Assembly (NCBI RefSeq): GCF_001953885.1
Contig: NZ_MQUS01000005.1
Location: 124,001-188,000, forward strand
Length of the DNA: 64,000 nt
From: Streptomyces sp. IMTB 2501
GTDB lineage: Bacteria > Actinomycetota > Actinomycetes > Streptomycetales > Streptomycetaceae
Reading direction: 5' to 3'
A program made the translations under genes and the position numbers. The notes beneath the pieces were generated by a model. That model saw only the letters and a program-made list of their open reading frames with translations. It had not been told where the DNA came from and searched no databases. Of the stretch, positions 50,668-60,178 are shown piece by piece. Numbering within the stretch: the first letter of the stretch is position 1; each line of letters starts with the position of its first letter.

Positions 50668-52740
50668 TCAGGCCAACTGGGCCGGTACCGGGGCCGAGTG
50701 CGTCACGATCAGCCCCGACACCGCACGCGTCAGCGCCACATACAGCCGCCGCAGACCCGTCCGTTCGTCCGGCTCACCGTCCACCACCTCCTGCGGCTCG
50801 TCCAGGACCACGTAGTCGTACTCCAGACCCTTGGCGAGCGACGCCGGGACCAGGGTGAGGCGGGTCTCGCGGGTGGTCTCCTCACCGGGGGCGAGGTAGG
50901 TGATCCCCGCCGCCGTCAGAGCCTCGGACAGGGCCGGGATGCGGGCGTCGGCGGCGATCAGCCCCGTCGAGCCCTCGTTGCCCAGCAACTCCTCGCACGC
51001 GGCGATGACTTCGGCCGTCCCCGCGGTCGTACGGACCTCGAAGAAACCGGGGTTCTCACGGACGGAGGCCACCGGGGTGAGGCCGGGCGCGATGTGCGGG
51101 AGGAGCCGGGAGGCGTATGTGATGACGTCCGTGGGGACGCGGAAACCGGCCGTCAGCTCCTCGATCACGCCCTCGCGCTTGCCGAGATGGGCCAGCGCCT
51201 CGTCCCAGCTGCGGGTCGCCCACGGTGTCGTACCCTGCGCCAGGTCGCCGAGGACGGTCGCGCTGCCCGTGGTGCAGCGACGCCCGACGGCCCGGTACTG
51301 CATGGGGGAGAGGTCCTGCGCCTCGTCGAGGACGACATGGCCCAGCGAGTGCGTGCGCTGGACCAGATCCGCCGCCTCGTCGATCAACACCGCGTCCGCG
51401 GGCGACCACTTGGCCGACTTCACACCGCGCACCGGCTTGGCCCACAGGATCGTCCGCTGCTCGTCCTCGTCCAGGATCCCGGCGGCGTGCTCGGCGAGGA
51501 ACCCGGCGTCCGTCAGCAGCCGCAGGACCAGCTTCGCCGGGTCCACCACCGGCCAGCTCGCCTTCACGGCCGCCTTCACCGCGCTGTTGCGGGCGACGGC
51601 GTCCTGCACCCGGTCGTCCGGGGCCTCCCCGGCCCGCTCCATCTGCACCAGCACCGCGTGCGCGATCCGCTGCGGCAGGGCCTCGCGGGCGGCGCCGTAA
51701 CGGATGTCCCGCTGCAGCAACTCCCGGACGATGTCCTCCAGTTCGTACGACGGCACCCGCCAGCGGCGCGAGCCGCGCACCACCACGACCCCCTCCGTCG
51801 GCAGGGTCACATGGGAGTACAGGGCCCGGCGCAGCACCTCGGCCATCCGGGCGTCGCCCTTGATCACGGCCGCGGCCGCGTCGTCCGTGCCGCGCACCTC
51901 CACCTGCGCGACCAGGTCGTCCACGGTGGCCTGCTGCACGGCCAACTCGCCCAGTGCCGGAAGGACTTGCTCGATGTAGTGCAGGAAGGAGCGGTTCGGT
52001 CCGATGACGAGCGTGCCGGTGCGGGCGAGCCGCTCCCGGTGGGCGTAGAGGAGATAGGCGACCCGGTGCAGGCCGACGGCGGTCTTCCCGGTCCCCGGGC
52101 CTCCCTGCACGCACACGGTCCCGCCCAGCCCGCTGCGGACGATCTCGTCCTGCTCGGGCTGGATGGTGGCGACGATGTCCCGCATGGGGCCGACGCGCGG
52201 CCGCTCGATCTCCTGCTGGAGCAGCTTGCTGGCCTTCGCGGTCTCCTCCGGGTCGGACAGGTGCTCGTCCTCGTAGGCCGTGAGATCGCCGCCGGTGTAG
52301 CCGAAGCGGCGGCGCAGCCCGATGTCCATCGGGTCCTTCTTGGACGCCCGGTAGAACGGCTGCGAGACCGGGGCACGCCAGTCGATGACCATGGGGTCGC
52401 CGTCGGCGTCGTGCACATGCCGGCGCCCGATGTAGAACTGCTCGCCCTCCGCTCCCTCCGCCTGGTCCGCACCCGGTGCGTGCAGATAGTTCAGCCGGCC
52501 GAAGAACAGCGGGGTGTCGCTGAGATCGGCCAGCGCCTTGATCCGCTCGTCGATCTGGCGGGACAGCACCTCGGCGTTGACCCAGTTCGCGGTGACGTCC
52601 CGGATGTCCAGCGACTCCACGTCCTCACGCATGGCACGCAGCGCGGCACGGGAGGAGGCGAGGTGGGAACGCTCTCGGGAGAGGGGGTCGGCGAGGTCGC
52701 CGGCGGGGCCTTCGAGGGGTTCGTGGGCGGGCGCGGACAA
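50668..52740 (-). CDS. helD: HelD-family RNA polymerase recycling ATPase
   Basis: A 690-residue UvrD-like superfamily I motor. After an N-terminal coiled-coil arm (about 10-80) comes the Walker A CVQGGPGTGKTAVGLHRVAY, the Walker B/motif II LDEAQDLSPMQ, and motif VI region RRLYVALTRAVSG. HelD proteins pull RNA polymerase off DNA and RNA using ATP, and the actinobacterial type can also protect from rifamycins (HelR). No rifamycin-associated element was noticed upstream, so a housekeeping role is more likely. TTG 52740 was chosen, with GGAGG seven bases upstream. Confidence 0.9.
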   Translation of the reverse strand: MSAPAHEPLEGPAGDLADPLSRERSHLASSRAALRAMREDVESLDIRDVTANWVNAEVLSRQIDERIKALADLSDTPLFFGRLNYLHAPGADQAEGAEGEQFYIGRRHVHDADGDPMVIDWRAPVSQPFYRASKKDPMDIGLRRRFGYTGGDLTAYEDEHLSDPEETAKASKLLQQEIERPRVGPMRDIVATIQPEQDEIVRSGLGGTVCVQGGPGTGKTAVGLHRVAYLLYAHRERLARTGTLVIGPNRSFLHYIEQVLPALGELAVQQATVDDLVAQVEVRGTDDAAAAVIKGDARMAEVLRRALYSHVTLPTEGVVVVRGSRRWRVPSYELEDIVRELLQRDIRYGAAREALPQRIAHAVLVQMERAGEAPDDRVQDAVARNSAVKAAVKASWPVVDPAKLVLRLLTDAGFLAEHAAGILDEDEQRTILWAKPVRGVKSAKWSPADAVLIDEAADLVQRTHSLGHVVLDEAQDLSPMQYRAVGRRCTTGSATVLGDLAQGTTPWATRSWDEALAHLGKREGVIEELTAGFRVPTDVITYASRLLPHIAPGLTPVASVRENPGFFEVRTTAGTAEVIAACEELLGNEGSTGLIAADARIPALSEALTAAGITYLAPGEETTRETRLTLVPASLAKGLEYDYVVLDEPQEVVDGEPDERTGLRRLYVALTRAVSGLIVTHSAPVPAQLA

Positions 52741-53034
52741 GGGGGTGCCTCCGGATCTGCTCTCGCATGACGCGTGACTGGGCGTGGGGTGCACGACTGG
52801 GCATGGCTGGGGCCGTCCGGTTTCCGTGCGGACGGCGGCACTCCGTGGGGAGGCGGGCAAGAGCGGAGATTTTAGGCGAGTGGGCGGGACGGAGGCCAAT
52901 GGATTTTCCGACCCCTAGGGGATACGAGGCCCCGAAGTAGGGGCCGCGGTCCACCCGGGGGCCTACACGGAACTGCCGGGAATTGGCTCCGGAGACCGAT
53001 GCGGGTCTTATGCCCGGCGAGCCACCATGGAGGC

Positions 53035-53220
53035 ATGAGCGCAGCAACCATCTCCCCCTCCTCCCCCGTCCGGCCTCCGTCCGGTGCCACGGCGACGGAC
53101 GGCCCCCATCACCACCCGCTGGGCAACGCCCTGCGTGCCATCAAGGTGTTCGCGGAGGCCGCGTTCAGCGTGGTCATCCTCGGCGAGTACGGCGAGGAAG
53201 CAGGCATACGCCATAAGTGA
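53035..53220 (+). CDS. Small conserved hypothetical protein
   Basis: A 61-residue protein with a disordered Ser/Pro N-terminus and a conserved-looking C-terminal half, NALRAIKVFAEAAFSVVILGEYGEEAGIRHK. The hydrophobic stretch AEAAFSVVIL is too short and flanked too closely by charge to be a sure membrane segment. I recall similar tiny proteins in other Streptomyces. GGAGG is only one base from the ATG, so initiation may be inefficient. The 52741-53034 spacer upstream shows nothing else I can support. Confidence 0.55.
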   Translation: MSAATISPSSPVRPPSGATATDGPHHHPLGNALRAIKVFAEAAFSVVILGEYGEEAGIRHK

Positions 53221-53344
53221 CGGCCCACCCGTGGCCGATCTGCTCGTCCACCGGGCCGAAGGCGCGGCCGTGGGCCACGGCACACCGCGGCCTTCCTCGC
53301 GGGCAACGCGCTCCTGCCCGCGACCCTCGTCGGGAGCCGTCGGC

Positions 53345-54988
53345 TCAGCTCTCCGTCAGGATGTCGTCGGCGTCCATGATCCGGTAGGCGTAGCCCTGTT
53401 CGGCCAGGAAGCGCTGGCGGTGGGCGGCGAAGTCCTGGTCGATGGTGTCGCGGGCGACGACCGAGTAGAAGTGCGCCTGGTGGCCGTCCGCCTTCGGGCG
53501 CAGGACCCGGCCGAGCCGCTGGGCCTCCTCCTGGCGTGAGCCGAAGGTGCCGGACACCTGGATGGCGACGGTGGCCTCCGGCAGGTCGATGGAGAAGTTG
53601 GCGACCTTGGAGACGACGAGCACACTGATCTCGCCCTCCCTGAACGCGTCGAAGAGCTTCTCGCGCTGGGCGTTGGAGGTCTCGCCCTTGATGACGGGGG
53701 CGTTCAAGTGCTCGCCCAGTTCGTCGAGTTGGTCGATGTACTGGCCGATGACGAGGATCTGCTGCCCGGCGAACCGGCGCACGATCGCCTCCGTCACCTT
53801 CCGCTTCGTGTCCGTCGTCGCACAGTAGCGGTACTTCTCCTCCGTCTCGGCGGTGGCGTACGCCAGCCGCTCGGAGTCGGTGAGGTTCACCCGGACCTCG
53901 ACACAGTCCGCCGGCGCGATGTACCCCTGCGCCTCGATCTCCTTCCACGGCGCGTCGAACCGCTTCGGCCCGATGAGGGAGAACACGTCCGACTCGCGGC
54001 CGTCCTCACGGACGAGGGTGGCGGTCAGTCCGAGCCTGCGCCGTGCCTGCAGATCCGCGGTGAACTTGAAGACGGGAGCCGGCAGCAGATGCACCTCGTC
54101 GTAGACGATCAGCCCCCAGTCCCGGGAGTCGAACAGCTCCAGGTGCGGGTAGACGCCCTTCCGCTTGGTCGTCAGCACCTGGTAGGTGGCGATGGTGACC
54201 GGGCGGATCTCCTTCCGCGTCCCGCTGTACTCGCCGATCTCGTCCTCGGTCAGCGAGGTCCGTTTCACCAGCTCGTGCTTCCACTGCCGGGCGGAGACGG
54301 TGTTGGTGACGAGGATGAGGGTGGTGGACTTCGCCTGGGCCATCGAACCGGCGCCGACCAGCGTCTTCCCGGCGCCGCACGGGAGCACGACCACCCCGCT
54401 GCCGCCGTGCCAGAAGTTCTCCACGGCCTGCTTCTGGTACGGCCGGAGCGCCCAGCCGTCCTCCAGCAGCTCGATCGGATGCGCCTCACCGTCGACGTAC
54501 CCGGCGAGATCCTCGGCCGGCCAGCCCAGCTTCAGCAGCACCTGCTTGATCTGCCCGCGCTCGGAGGGATGCACGACGATCGAGTCCGGGTCGATCCGCG
54601 CCCCCACCAGCGGGGCGATCCGCTTGGACTTCAGCACCTCCTCCAGCACCGGCCGGTCGGTGGTGGTGAGCACGAGCCCGTGCGCGGGGTGCTTGGACAG
54701 GGTCAGGCGGCCGTAGCGGTCCATGGTCTCGGCGATGTCGACCAGCAGCGCGTGCGGCACCGGATACCGGCTGTACTGCACCAGCGCGTCCACCACCTGC
54801 TCGGCGTCATGCCCGGCGGCGCGCGCGTTCCACAGCCCGAGCGGTGTGACCCGGTAGGTGTGGATGTGCTCGGGCGCCCGCTCCAGCTCGGCGAACGGCG
54901 CGATGGCCCGACGACAGTCGTCGGCCCGCTCGTGGTCGACTTCCAGGAGCAGGGTCTTGTCGGACTGGACGATCAGTGGACCATTCAC
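53345..54988 (-). CDS. DNA repair helicase XPB
   Basis: A 547-residue superfamily II 3'-5' helicase related to eukaryotic XPB. An N-terminal damage-recognition-like part (about 1-170) precedes the helicase core: Walker A VLPCGAGKTLVGAGS, the DEVH box VYDEVHLLP, GLTATLVREDG, and motif VI AQRLGRVLRPK. Actinobacterial XPB unwinds DNA and is thought to aid nucleotide-excision-type repair. The next gene upstream encodes a helicase-associated protein on the same strand, 62 bases away, so the pair may work together. The start MNGPLIVQSDKTLLLEV is standard. Confidence 0.94.
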   Translation of the reverse strand: MNGPLIVQSDKTLLLEVDHERADDCRRAIAPFAELERAPEHIHTYRVTPLGLWNARAAGHDAEQVVDALVQYSRYPVPHALLVDIAETMDRYGRLTLSKHPAHGLVLTTTDRPVLEEVLKSKRIAPLVGARIDPDSIVVHPSERGQIKQVLLKLGWPAEDLAGYVDGEAHPIELLEDGWALRPYQKQAVENFWHGGSGVVVLPCGAGKTLVGAGSMAQAKSTTLILVTNTVSARQWKHELVKRTSLTEDEIGEYSGTRKEIRPVTIATYQVLTTKRKGVYPHLELFDSRDWGLIVYDEVHLLPAPVFKFTADLQARRRLGLTATLVREDGRESDVFSLIGPKRFDAPWKEIEAQGYIAPADCVEVRVNLTDSERLAYATAETEEKYRYCATTDTKRKVTEAIVRRFAGQQILVIGQYIDQLDELGEHLNAPVIKGETSNAQREKLFDAFREGEISVLVVSKVANFSIDLPEATVAIQVSGTFGSRQEEAQRLGRVLRPKADGHQAHFYSVVARDTIDQDFAAHRQRFLAEQGYAYRIMDADDILTES

Positions 54989-55050
54989 GCGCGGTACACC
55001 CTTTCCCTACGGCCAAACGTCCAGTGTGCCCTATTGGCCGATGATCAGGG

Positions 55051-57645
55051 TCAGTCCTCCGCCAGCTCCGCGACCCCCGTGATCCGGTGCAGGGGATAGG
55101 TGCGGACCTCGTCCGCCGTGTGGTCGTAGGCCGTGACGAAGCCGCCCTCGACGCGGACCGGGGCGATGACGCGCTGGCTGGCGGTGCCCTCGGCGTTGAC
55201 GTAGCCGATCCAGAGGGACTCGCCGGTCAGGACGGCGGCCTGCATGGTGGCCAGGGTCTCGGCGGAGGAGGTGCGCGGCAGTTCGCCGCCCGCGAGCGGG
55301 GCCCCGGGCCCGGCGGGCTTGCGCGGGGCGGTGGCGGCCAGGTCGCCCGCCCGGATCGCGCGGATCGCCGCCCCGAGCAGTGTGGCGTCGGGTGCCGGCG
55401 GTCCGTCGGGGACCGGTTCGGGGGCGGCGCGCGGCGGGGTGCGGTGGGCGTGTGCGCGGGCGATCAGGACGTCGCCCTCGGCGGACTCGGCGGCCGGTGC
55501 GTAGCCCATCGCGCGCAGGCCCTCCAGCAGCGCGGCCGGGTCGGTCTGGGCGGCCAGCACGGTCGGGGCGAGGCGGCGCAGCCGCAGGGCCGCGGCGCGC
55601 TTGTCGGCCAGGATCTCGTTCAGCAGGGTGTCGTCGTCGCAGCGGACGTACGCCGAGGCCGCGCCGACCCGGAGGTGACCGTGCTTGCGGGCCACGTCGT
55701 CGATCAGATAGGCGAGCGGCTGCGGGACCGGCGTACGGGAGTGCTCGGTGAGGAAGGCGTGCAGGTCGGTGGCGGTCCGGCCGGCGTCCAGGGCGCGCCG
55801 TACCGAGGCCGGGGTGAAGCGGTACACCGTGGCGCCGCCCTTGGACTCGACGTCCGCGAGTACGCCCAGCAGATCGGCGAGCGGCCGCCGCAGCGGTCCC
55901 GGTGCCACCGCCGTCAGGTCGGCCTGGAGCAGCACGTGGCCCAGCGGCTCGGGCAGCAGCGGCGCCAGCAGCCGCCCGGCGGCGGCCGTCGCCACGGCCT
56001 GCTCGGCCGGGGAGAGCGGAGCGGGGACGGCGGCCGGCCGATGGTGGTGGTGCACGGGCAGCTTGTCACCGGGGCCGACAGGCTCGGCCGGCACGTCCGA
56101 CACGGCCGGCACAGACGTGGCCGACACGGCCGACGTGGCCGAGGAGCTTGAGGTGCCCAGCAGTGCCCGCCCGTGCTCCGACAGCGCGCCGCGCCCCGTG
56201 ACGCCCAGCAGTTCGGCCTCGGACAGGGTCCAGCGGGCGAGCCTTGAGCGCAGATCCTCCTCGCCGGTCCCGTCCGTGTCCCGCTGGGGCCCGCGCAGCG
56301 GCCGTTCCCAGCGCAGCCGGGCCAGCACCGACTCGGCGTCGGGGGCCGCGCCCGCCGGCAGCCCGGACAGCAGGGTCAGCACCCGGTGCCGTACCTCGGG
56401 CGCGGCGGACCGGTCGAGTCCCGGGCCCAGCGCGGACAACGTACGGTCCTTCGCGTCCCGCCCGCCGACCAGCCCCGGCGTCCGCGTGGCCGCCAGCCAG
56501 GCCTCCGCGAGCTGGGCCCAGCGCTCGGCGGGGGGCCGCTCCAGCCACTCGTCGTAGGCGGGCGTGGCCGCGTACCGCTCGTCGGCCTCGCCGTCGGAGG
56601 CGACCAGACCGGCGGCGTACGCCAGCTCCACCCAGAACGCGGCGACCGGTTCCGACACGTCCAGGGCGACGGCTGTCCGTTTCAGATCGCGCACGCTCAG
56701 GCCGCCGGCCCGCAGCACGGCCGGGCCGCCCTCGTCCCAGTCCTTCAGCAGTTCCTCGACGGTGGCCAGCGCGGTGTACGCCTGCCCGGCCGCCGTCGCG
56801 TCCACCACCTGCGGACTGTGCGTCGTGGCGGGTTCGACGGCGGGCGGCAGCGGCTCGGGCGCGCGGTGGGCCCGGCCCTCGCGCAGATGCAGGGCCACCT
56901 CGCGCGGCAGGACGACCGTGCCGGGCGCGGCCGGCAGCAGCAGACCGCGGTCCAGCAGCCAGCGCAGATGCGCCGCCGGGTCCGCGGTGACCTGCCCGTA
57001 CGGCGGCCCCCACACCAGCCGGGACAGCACCTCGCGGGACGGCTGCGGGGCGCCGTCGAGCAGTTCGGCCATCGCCTTCCGGTCGGCGAACAGCGCGGTG
57101 AGCGCGGCCATGGCCGACACCGAGTCATGGGTCGAGGGCAGCCCGGCCGCCGTGACGATCTCCTGGATACGGCCCGGAGACATGCCCGAGGCGGCCTCCT
57201 GCACGCAGGGCCCGAGCCCGGTCGGGGACGGGTGCTGCGGGGACGGCGCAAGGAGTTCACGAGCCGTGCGCACCAGCCGGAGCCGCTCGTCGTCGCCCCA
57301 CACCAGCGCCTGCTCGCGCAGGGTGGCGAGGGCCCGCGGCAGCGCGGCGGTGACCGTCTCGTCCCCGGCGTCGCCCGCCATCAGCCCGAGCAGCGTGTCG
57401 TACGACGCCGGGTCCGGGGCCACGGCCAGCGCCTCCGCCGCCTGCAGCGCGAACCGGTCCAGCCGCTCCAGCGCGCGCAGCACCGAGGCGCGGGTGCCGG
57501 CGCGGGTGGCGAGCTGGGTGAGGTCGGTCGGGACGGGCGTGATGAGGTCGGGGCGGCTGCGCAGCAGCGCGGCCAGGGAGACGTCGTCCCGTGCGCGGAG
57601 CGCTTCCGCGAGGGAACGGGGGGCTGGGCGGGCCGCATGGCTCAT
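55051..57645 (-). CDS. Helicase-associated (Helicase_C_3/XPB N-terminal-like) domain protein
   Basis: An 864-residue protein without Walker motifs. The N-terminal 500 residues are winged-helix-like, rich in Ala, Leu and Arg (SLAEALRARDDVSLAALLRSRPDL). A Helicase_C_3-type domain follows (ADLTAVAPGPLRRPLADLLGVLADVESKGGA, VYRFTPASVRRALDAG). A WYL-like module ends it (LWIGYVNAEGTASQRVIAPVRVEGG). The absence of ATPase motifs means it is probably an accessory to the XPB helicase just downstream. Start ATG 57645 gives MSHAARPAPRSLAEAL. Confidence 0.86.
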   Translation of the reverse strand: MSHAARPAPRSLAEALRARDDVSLAALLRSRPDLITPVPTDLTQLATRAGTRASVLRALERLDRFALQAAEALAVAPDPASYDTLLGLMAGDAGDETVTAALPRALATLREQALVWGDDERLRLVRTARELLAPSPQHPSPTGLGPCVQEAASGMSPGRIQEIVTAAGLPSTHDSVSAMAALTALFADRKAMAELLDGAPQPSREVLSRLVWGPPYGQVTADPAAHLRWLLDRGLLLPAAPGTVVLPREVALHLREGRAHRAPEPLPPAVEPATTHSPQVVDATAAGQAYTALATVEELLKDWDEGGPAVLRAGGLSVRDLKRTAVALDVSEPVAAFWVELAYAAGLVASDGEADERYAATPAYDEWLERPPAERWAQLAEAWLAATRTPGLVGGRDAKDRTLSALGPGLDRSAAPEVRHRVLTLLSGLPAGAAPDAESVLARLRWERPLRGPQRDTDGTGEEDLRSRLARWTLSEAELLGVTGRGALSEHGRALLGTSSSSATSAVSATSVPAVSDVPAEPVGPGDKLPVHHHHRPAAVPAPLSPAEQAVATAAAGRLLAPLLPEPLGHVLLQADLTAVAPGPLRRPLADLLGVLADVESKGGATVYRFTPASVRRALDAGRTATDLHAFLTEHSRTPVPQPLAYLIDDVARKHGHLRVGAASAYVRCDDDTLLNEILADKRAAALRLRRLAPTVLAAQTDPAALLEGLRAMGYAPAAESAEGDVLIARAHAHRTPPRAAPEPVPDGPPAPDATLLGAAIRAIRAGDLAATAPRKPAGPGAPLAGGELPRTSSAETLATMQAAVLTGESLWIGYVNAEGTASQRVIAPVRVEGGFVTAYDHTADEVRTYPLHRITGVAELAED

Positions 57646-57692
57646 CTGACCCACGTTAGCGGGTGAGTACGTTCCAGCCGAGTGAGTCGGGA

Positions 57693-57734
57693 TGGGGGTC
57701 CCCCCGCGCGAGCGAAGCCGAGCGTGGGGGAGGG
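57693..57734 (+). repeat. Second copy of the palindromic REP-like element
   Basis: TGGGGGTCCCCCCGCGC and GCGTGGGGGAGGG enclose GAGCGAAGCCGA; the arms can form a hairpin. It lies in the promoter region of the next gene and shares both ends with the copy at 48775-48812. Confidence 0.75.
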
Positions 57735-57806
57735 CGGGCAAGGACGCGGTACCGTCCTCACCGGGGTTTCATCGCCGTCATCGCCGTAGCCCCGGAGGGG
57801 TTTCCG

Positions 57807-58865
57807 TTGGGGATCGAGAGCGACCAGGTCGTCTACGAGTACCTGAGCCGTGTCGGGGACATCGCTCAGCAGCGGCAGCTGCCGTCGGGCACGCGGATGC
57901 GGCTCGTGTCGGAGCTGCGGGGCGAGATCGACCGGCACCGGGCCGGGGCGGCCGCCGACAGCCCCGCCGCGGTCCGCCGCATCCTGGACCGCCTGGGCAC
58001 TCCTGACGAGGTGGTCGCGGCGGCGGGCGGTACGTCAGGTCCGTCCGGTACGTCCGGCACGGGCTGGGGTGCGCAGTCGTCCGCGGCCGCCGTGCCGGCA
58101 CAGCCTGCGCCGCGCGAGCGGAAGCCGGATCCGGTTGACGGAGAAGGGGCGAAGGGCAGGGGCCTGCGCCGGGTCGTCCCCCGTTCCCGACCCCGCCCGC
58201 GCGCCGCCGGGCCCGAGCCCGCCGCCCCGCGCGACGCCCCGTCCCCGCCGCACCTCGCCGGGGCGCACGAACTCGGGGACAGCGCCGTACGGCCCGACTG
58301 GTGGCGGGTCGCCGGCAACCCCTTCGGCGGCGCCGCGGAGACGACCGACTCGGTGCCGGGGTTCGTCGGCGGCGTGGAGATCCCGGAGCTGCTCAAGCGG
58401 CCACCGCTGCCGGGGGAGGAACCGGCGAAGCCGGCCCCGGACACGGCCGAGCCGATCGCGGACGCCACGGAGGCCGCCGCCGAACCCGAACCCGCCCGGC
58501 GTCGCCGCCTGATGCCCCGTCCCGCCGCGGGCTGGACCAACCCCCTCCTGCTGCTGGCGGCCGCCGCGCTGGTCGCCGGTGCGGTGCTCGGGAACTGGTT
58601 CGCCCTGCTGCTCGGCTGGGTGATCGCCTACGGCTCCCGGCGGCTGACCCCCGCGGAAACCAGGCTGGCCGTCATGGTCCTGCCCGGCACCGCGGTCGCC
58701 GCCGGACTGGTCTGGCTGTGGGGCCGGGACAACGGCCGCTGGGGCACCCCGATCGCCCAGGGCCACATGAGCGACGCGATCGCCGGGACATGGCCATGGG
58801 TGGTCCGGGGCGCCGCGGTGGCCTCGGCGCTGTACCTGGTCTGGCGCTCCCAACGCCGCAGGTAG
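57807..58865 (+). CDS. HAAS-like domain membrane protein
   Basis: A 352-residue protein. The first 80 residues resemble the HAAS/DUF1700 signalling module (VVYEYLSRVGDIAQQRQLPSG, VRRILDRLGTPDEVVAAAGG). A long Pro/Arg/Glu-rich linker follows (about 90-235). The C-terminal third has three to four membrane helices (NPLLLLAAAALVAGAVLGNWFA and others). HAAS domains often pair with PadR regulators, but none is nearby. TTG 57807 was chosen because GGAGGGG lies six bases upstream and because the domain begins immediately after. Confidence 0.72.
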   Translation: MGIESDQVVYEYLSRVGDIAQQRQLPSGTRMRLVSELRGEIDRHRAGAAADSPAAVRRILDRLGTPDEVVAAAGGTSGPSGTSGTGWGAQSSAAAVPAQPAPRERKPDPVDGEGAKGRGLRRVVPRSRPRPRAAGPEPAAPRDAPSPPHLAGAHELGDSAVRPDWWRVAGNPFGGAAETTDSVPGFVGGVEIPELLKRPPLPGEEPAKPAPDTAEPIADATEAAAEPEPARRRRLMPRPAAGWTNPLLLLAAAALVAGAVLGNWFALLLGWVIAYGSRRLTPAETRLAVMVLPGTAVAAGLVWLWGRDNGRWGTPIAQGHMSDAIAGTWPWVVRGAAVASALYLVWRSQRRR

Positions 58866-58931
58866 ATCCCCCGGGTGACTCCGCTCGCCCCGCGGTTACG
58901 GCGCGATGCGACTGCGCCGGCTGCAACCCCC

Positions 58932-58944
58932 CAGGGGCGCGGGG
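58932..58944 (+). repeat. Third copy of the CAGGGGCGCGGGG core
   Basis: Here the core extends to CCCCAGGGGCGCGGGGAACC and runs on to GCGCGCCCAGCCACC, the form I recall as a frequent Streptomyces intergenic sequence. It directly precedes the 65-base tandem array. Confidence 0.6.
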
Positions 58945-58991
58945 AACCGCGCGCCCAGCCACCCCGCCCCCGCACCTGGCAGACAACAGTC

Positions 58992-59310
58992 CCCCACGGC
59001 GCATCCTCGCCCAGCCCTGGCCGCCGGAGGCACCCGCGCCCGGCAACGGAGAGGCCCCCCACGGCGCATCCCCGCCCAGCCCCCGGCCGCCCATGTACCC
59101 GCACTGGGCAACGCAGAGGCCCTCCACGGCGCATCCTCGCCCAGCCCTGGCCGCCGGAGGCACCCGCGCCCGGCAACGCAGAGGCCCTCCACGGCGCATC
59201 CTCGCCCAGCCCCCGGCCGCCCATGCGCCCGTACCCGGCAACGCAGAGGCTCCCCACGGCGCGTCCCCGCCCAGCCCTGGCCGCCGGAGGCAACCGGCAC
59301 AATTGGGCAT
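58992..59310. repeat. Tandem array of 65-bp units, five copies of two alternating subtypes
   Basis: Units begin (C/T)CCACGGCGC at 58992, 59057, 59122, 59187 and 59252, exactly 65 bases apart. Units 1, 3 and 5 carry GCCGCCGGAGGCA; units 2 and 4 carry GCCGCCCATG in the same place, giving an A-B-A-B-A pattern with a 130-base higher-order period. The last unit runs into the next gene and provides its CCGGAGG ribosome binding site. No conserved protein is encoded across it, so it appears to be non-coding. Confidence 0.9.
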
Positions 59311-59922
59311 ATGACTTTGACCGTCGGCTTCGACCTCGACATGACCCTCATCGACTCCCGGCCAGGGATCCGCGCCTGCTACGTGGCCCTGGCGGAGCGG
59401 ACCGGGACGTACATCGACGCCGATCTGGCGGTGACCCGGCTGGGCCCGCCGCTCGTGGACGAGCTGAGCCACTGGTTCCCGGAGGAGGAGGTCCCCGCGA
59501 TGGTCGGCCTGTACCGGGAGATGTACCCGTCGATCGCCATCGCCGCGACGCCCGCCATGGACGGCGCCCGGGAGGCGATAGCCGCGGTGCACGCGGCGGG
59601 CGGCCGGACCCTCGTGGTCACGGCGAAGTACGAGCCCAGCGCCAAGCTGCACCTGTCCCACCTCGGTATCGAGCCGGACGTGGTGGTGGGCGACCTGTGG
59701 GCCGAGCAGAAGGCGGAGGCGCTGCGCGAGCACGGCGCGGGCGTGTACGTCGGCGACCATGTCGGGGACGTGCGCGGTGCGCGTACGGCCGGCGCGCTGT
59801 CGCTCGCCGTGGCGACCGGCCCCTGCACCGCCGATGAACTGCGCGCCGCCGGGGCGGACGTGGTTCTCGACGGCCTCTCCGCCTTCCCGGACTGGCTGAC
59901 CGGCTACCGGACGACCGGCTGA
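59311..59922 (+). CDS. HAD-family hydrolase (phosphoglycolate-phosphatase-like)
   Basis: A 203-residue HAD phosphatase. Motif I is VGFDLDMTLIDSRPG (DxDxT, near residue 8), motif II is LVVTAKYEPS, and motif IV is YVGDHVGDVRGARTAG. A small helical cap sits at about 20-90. It dephosphorylates small sugar or nucleotide phosphates in the cytoplasm. Its ribosome binding site lies in the final unit of the 65-base repeat array, so changes in that array could alter expression. ATG 59311 is the only sensible start. Confidence 0.9.
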   Translation: MTLTVGFDLDMTLIDSRPGIRACYVALAERTGTYIDADLAVTRLGPPLVDELSHWFPEEEVPAMVGLYREMYPSIAIAATPAMDGAREAIAAVHAAGGRTLVVTAKYEPSAKLHLSHLGIEPDVVVGDLWAEQKAEALREHGAGVYVGDHVGDVRGARTAGALSLAVATGPCTADELRAAGADVVLDGLSAFPDWLTGYRTTG

Positions 59923-59926
59923 CCGC

Positions 59927-60178
59927 CTACTCGGCCGCGGCGCGCGCCTGACGTCGGCCGGCGGCCACCGAGCGCAGCACCCCCGCACCGGCCAGCAGAA
60001 AACCGACGCCCATGAGCATGCTCAGGCAGTACATGTACGTCGGAAAAGCCTTCGCGCCCAGGAACAGCGGCGCCACCGTGACGAGCGTCGCCACGGCGCC
60101 GACGAAGAAGACGATCGCACCGGCACGGATCAGGTGGTCACCGGGCGCGGCGGAATTCGTTTGGGTTTTGTCACGCAC
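59927..60178 (-). CDS. Small two-helix membrane protein
   Basis: An 83-residue protein with two hydrophobic segments ([21 protein letters not shown] and [21 protein letters not shown]) and short charged ends. I recall it as conserved in Streptomyces with no assigned role. GTG 60178 (VRDKTQTNS) was preferred; a longer start exists at 60211. It ends four bases from the convergent HAD gene and is divergent from the cold-shock-domain gene. Confidence 0.72.
   Translation of the reverse strand: MRDKTQTNSAAPGDHLIRAGAIVFFVGAVATLVTVAPLFLGAKAFPTYMYCLSMLMGVGFLLAGAGVLRSVAAGRRQARAAAE

Noticed and set aside
50668..52740. Rifamycin-inducible HelR resistance system
   Set aside because: I could not see a rifamycin-associated element in 52741-53034, so only the general HelD family name is supported.
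58906..59310. Protein encoded across the 65-bp repeats, fused to the HAD hydrolase
   Set aside because: 65 is not a multiple of three, so each unit changes frame. The HAD family start and ribosome binding site are at 59311.
58992..59310. CRISPR array
   Set aside because: The repeats are contiguous 65-base tandem units without unique spacers, and no cas genes are in the window.
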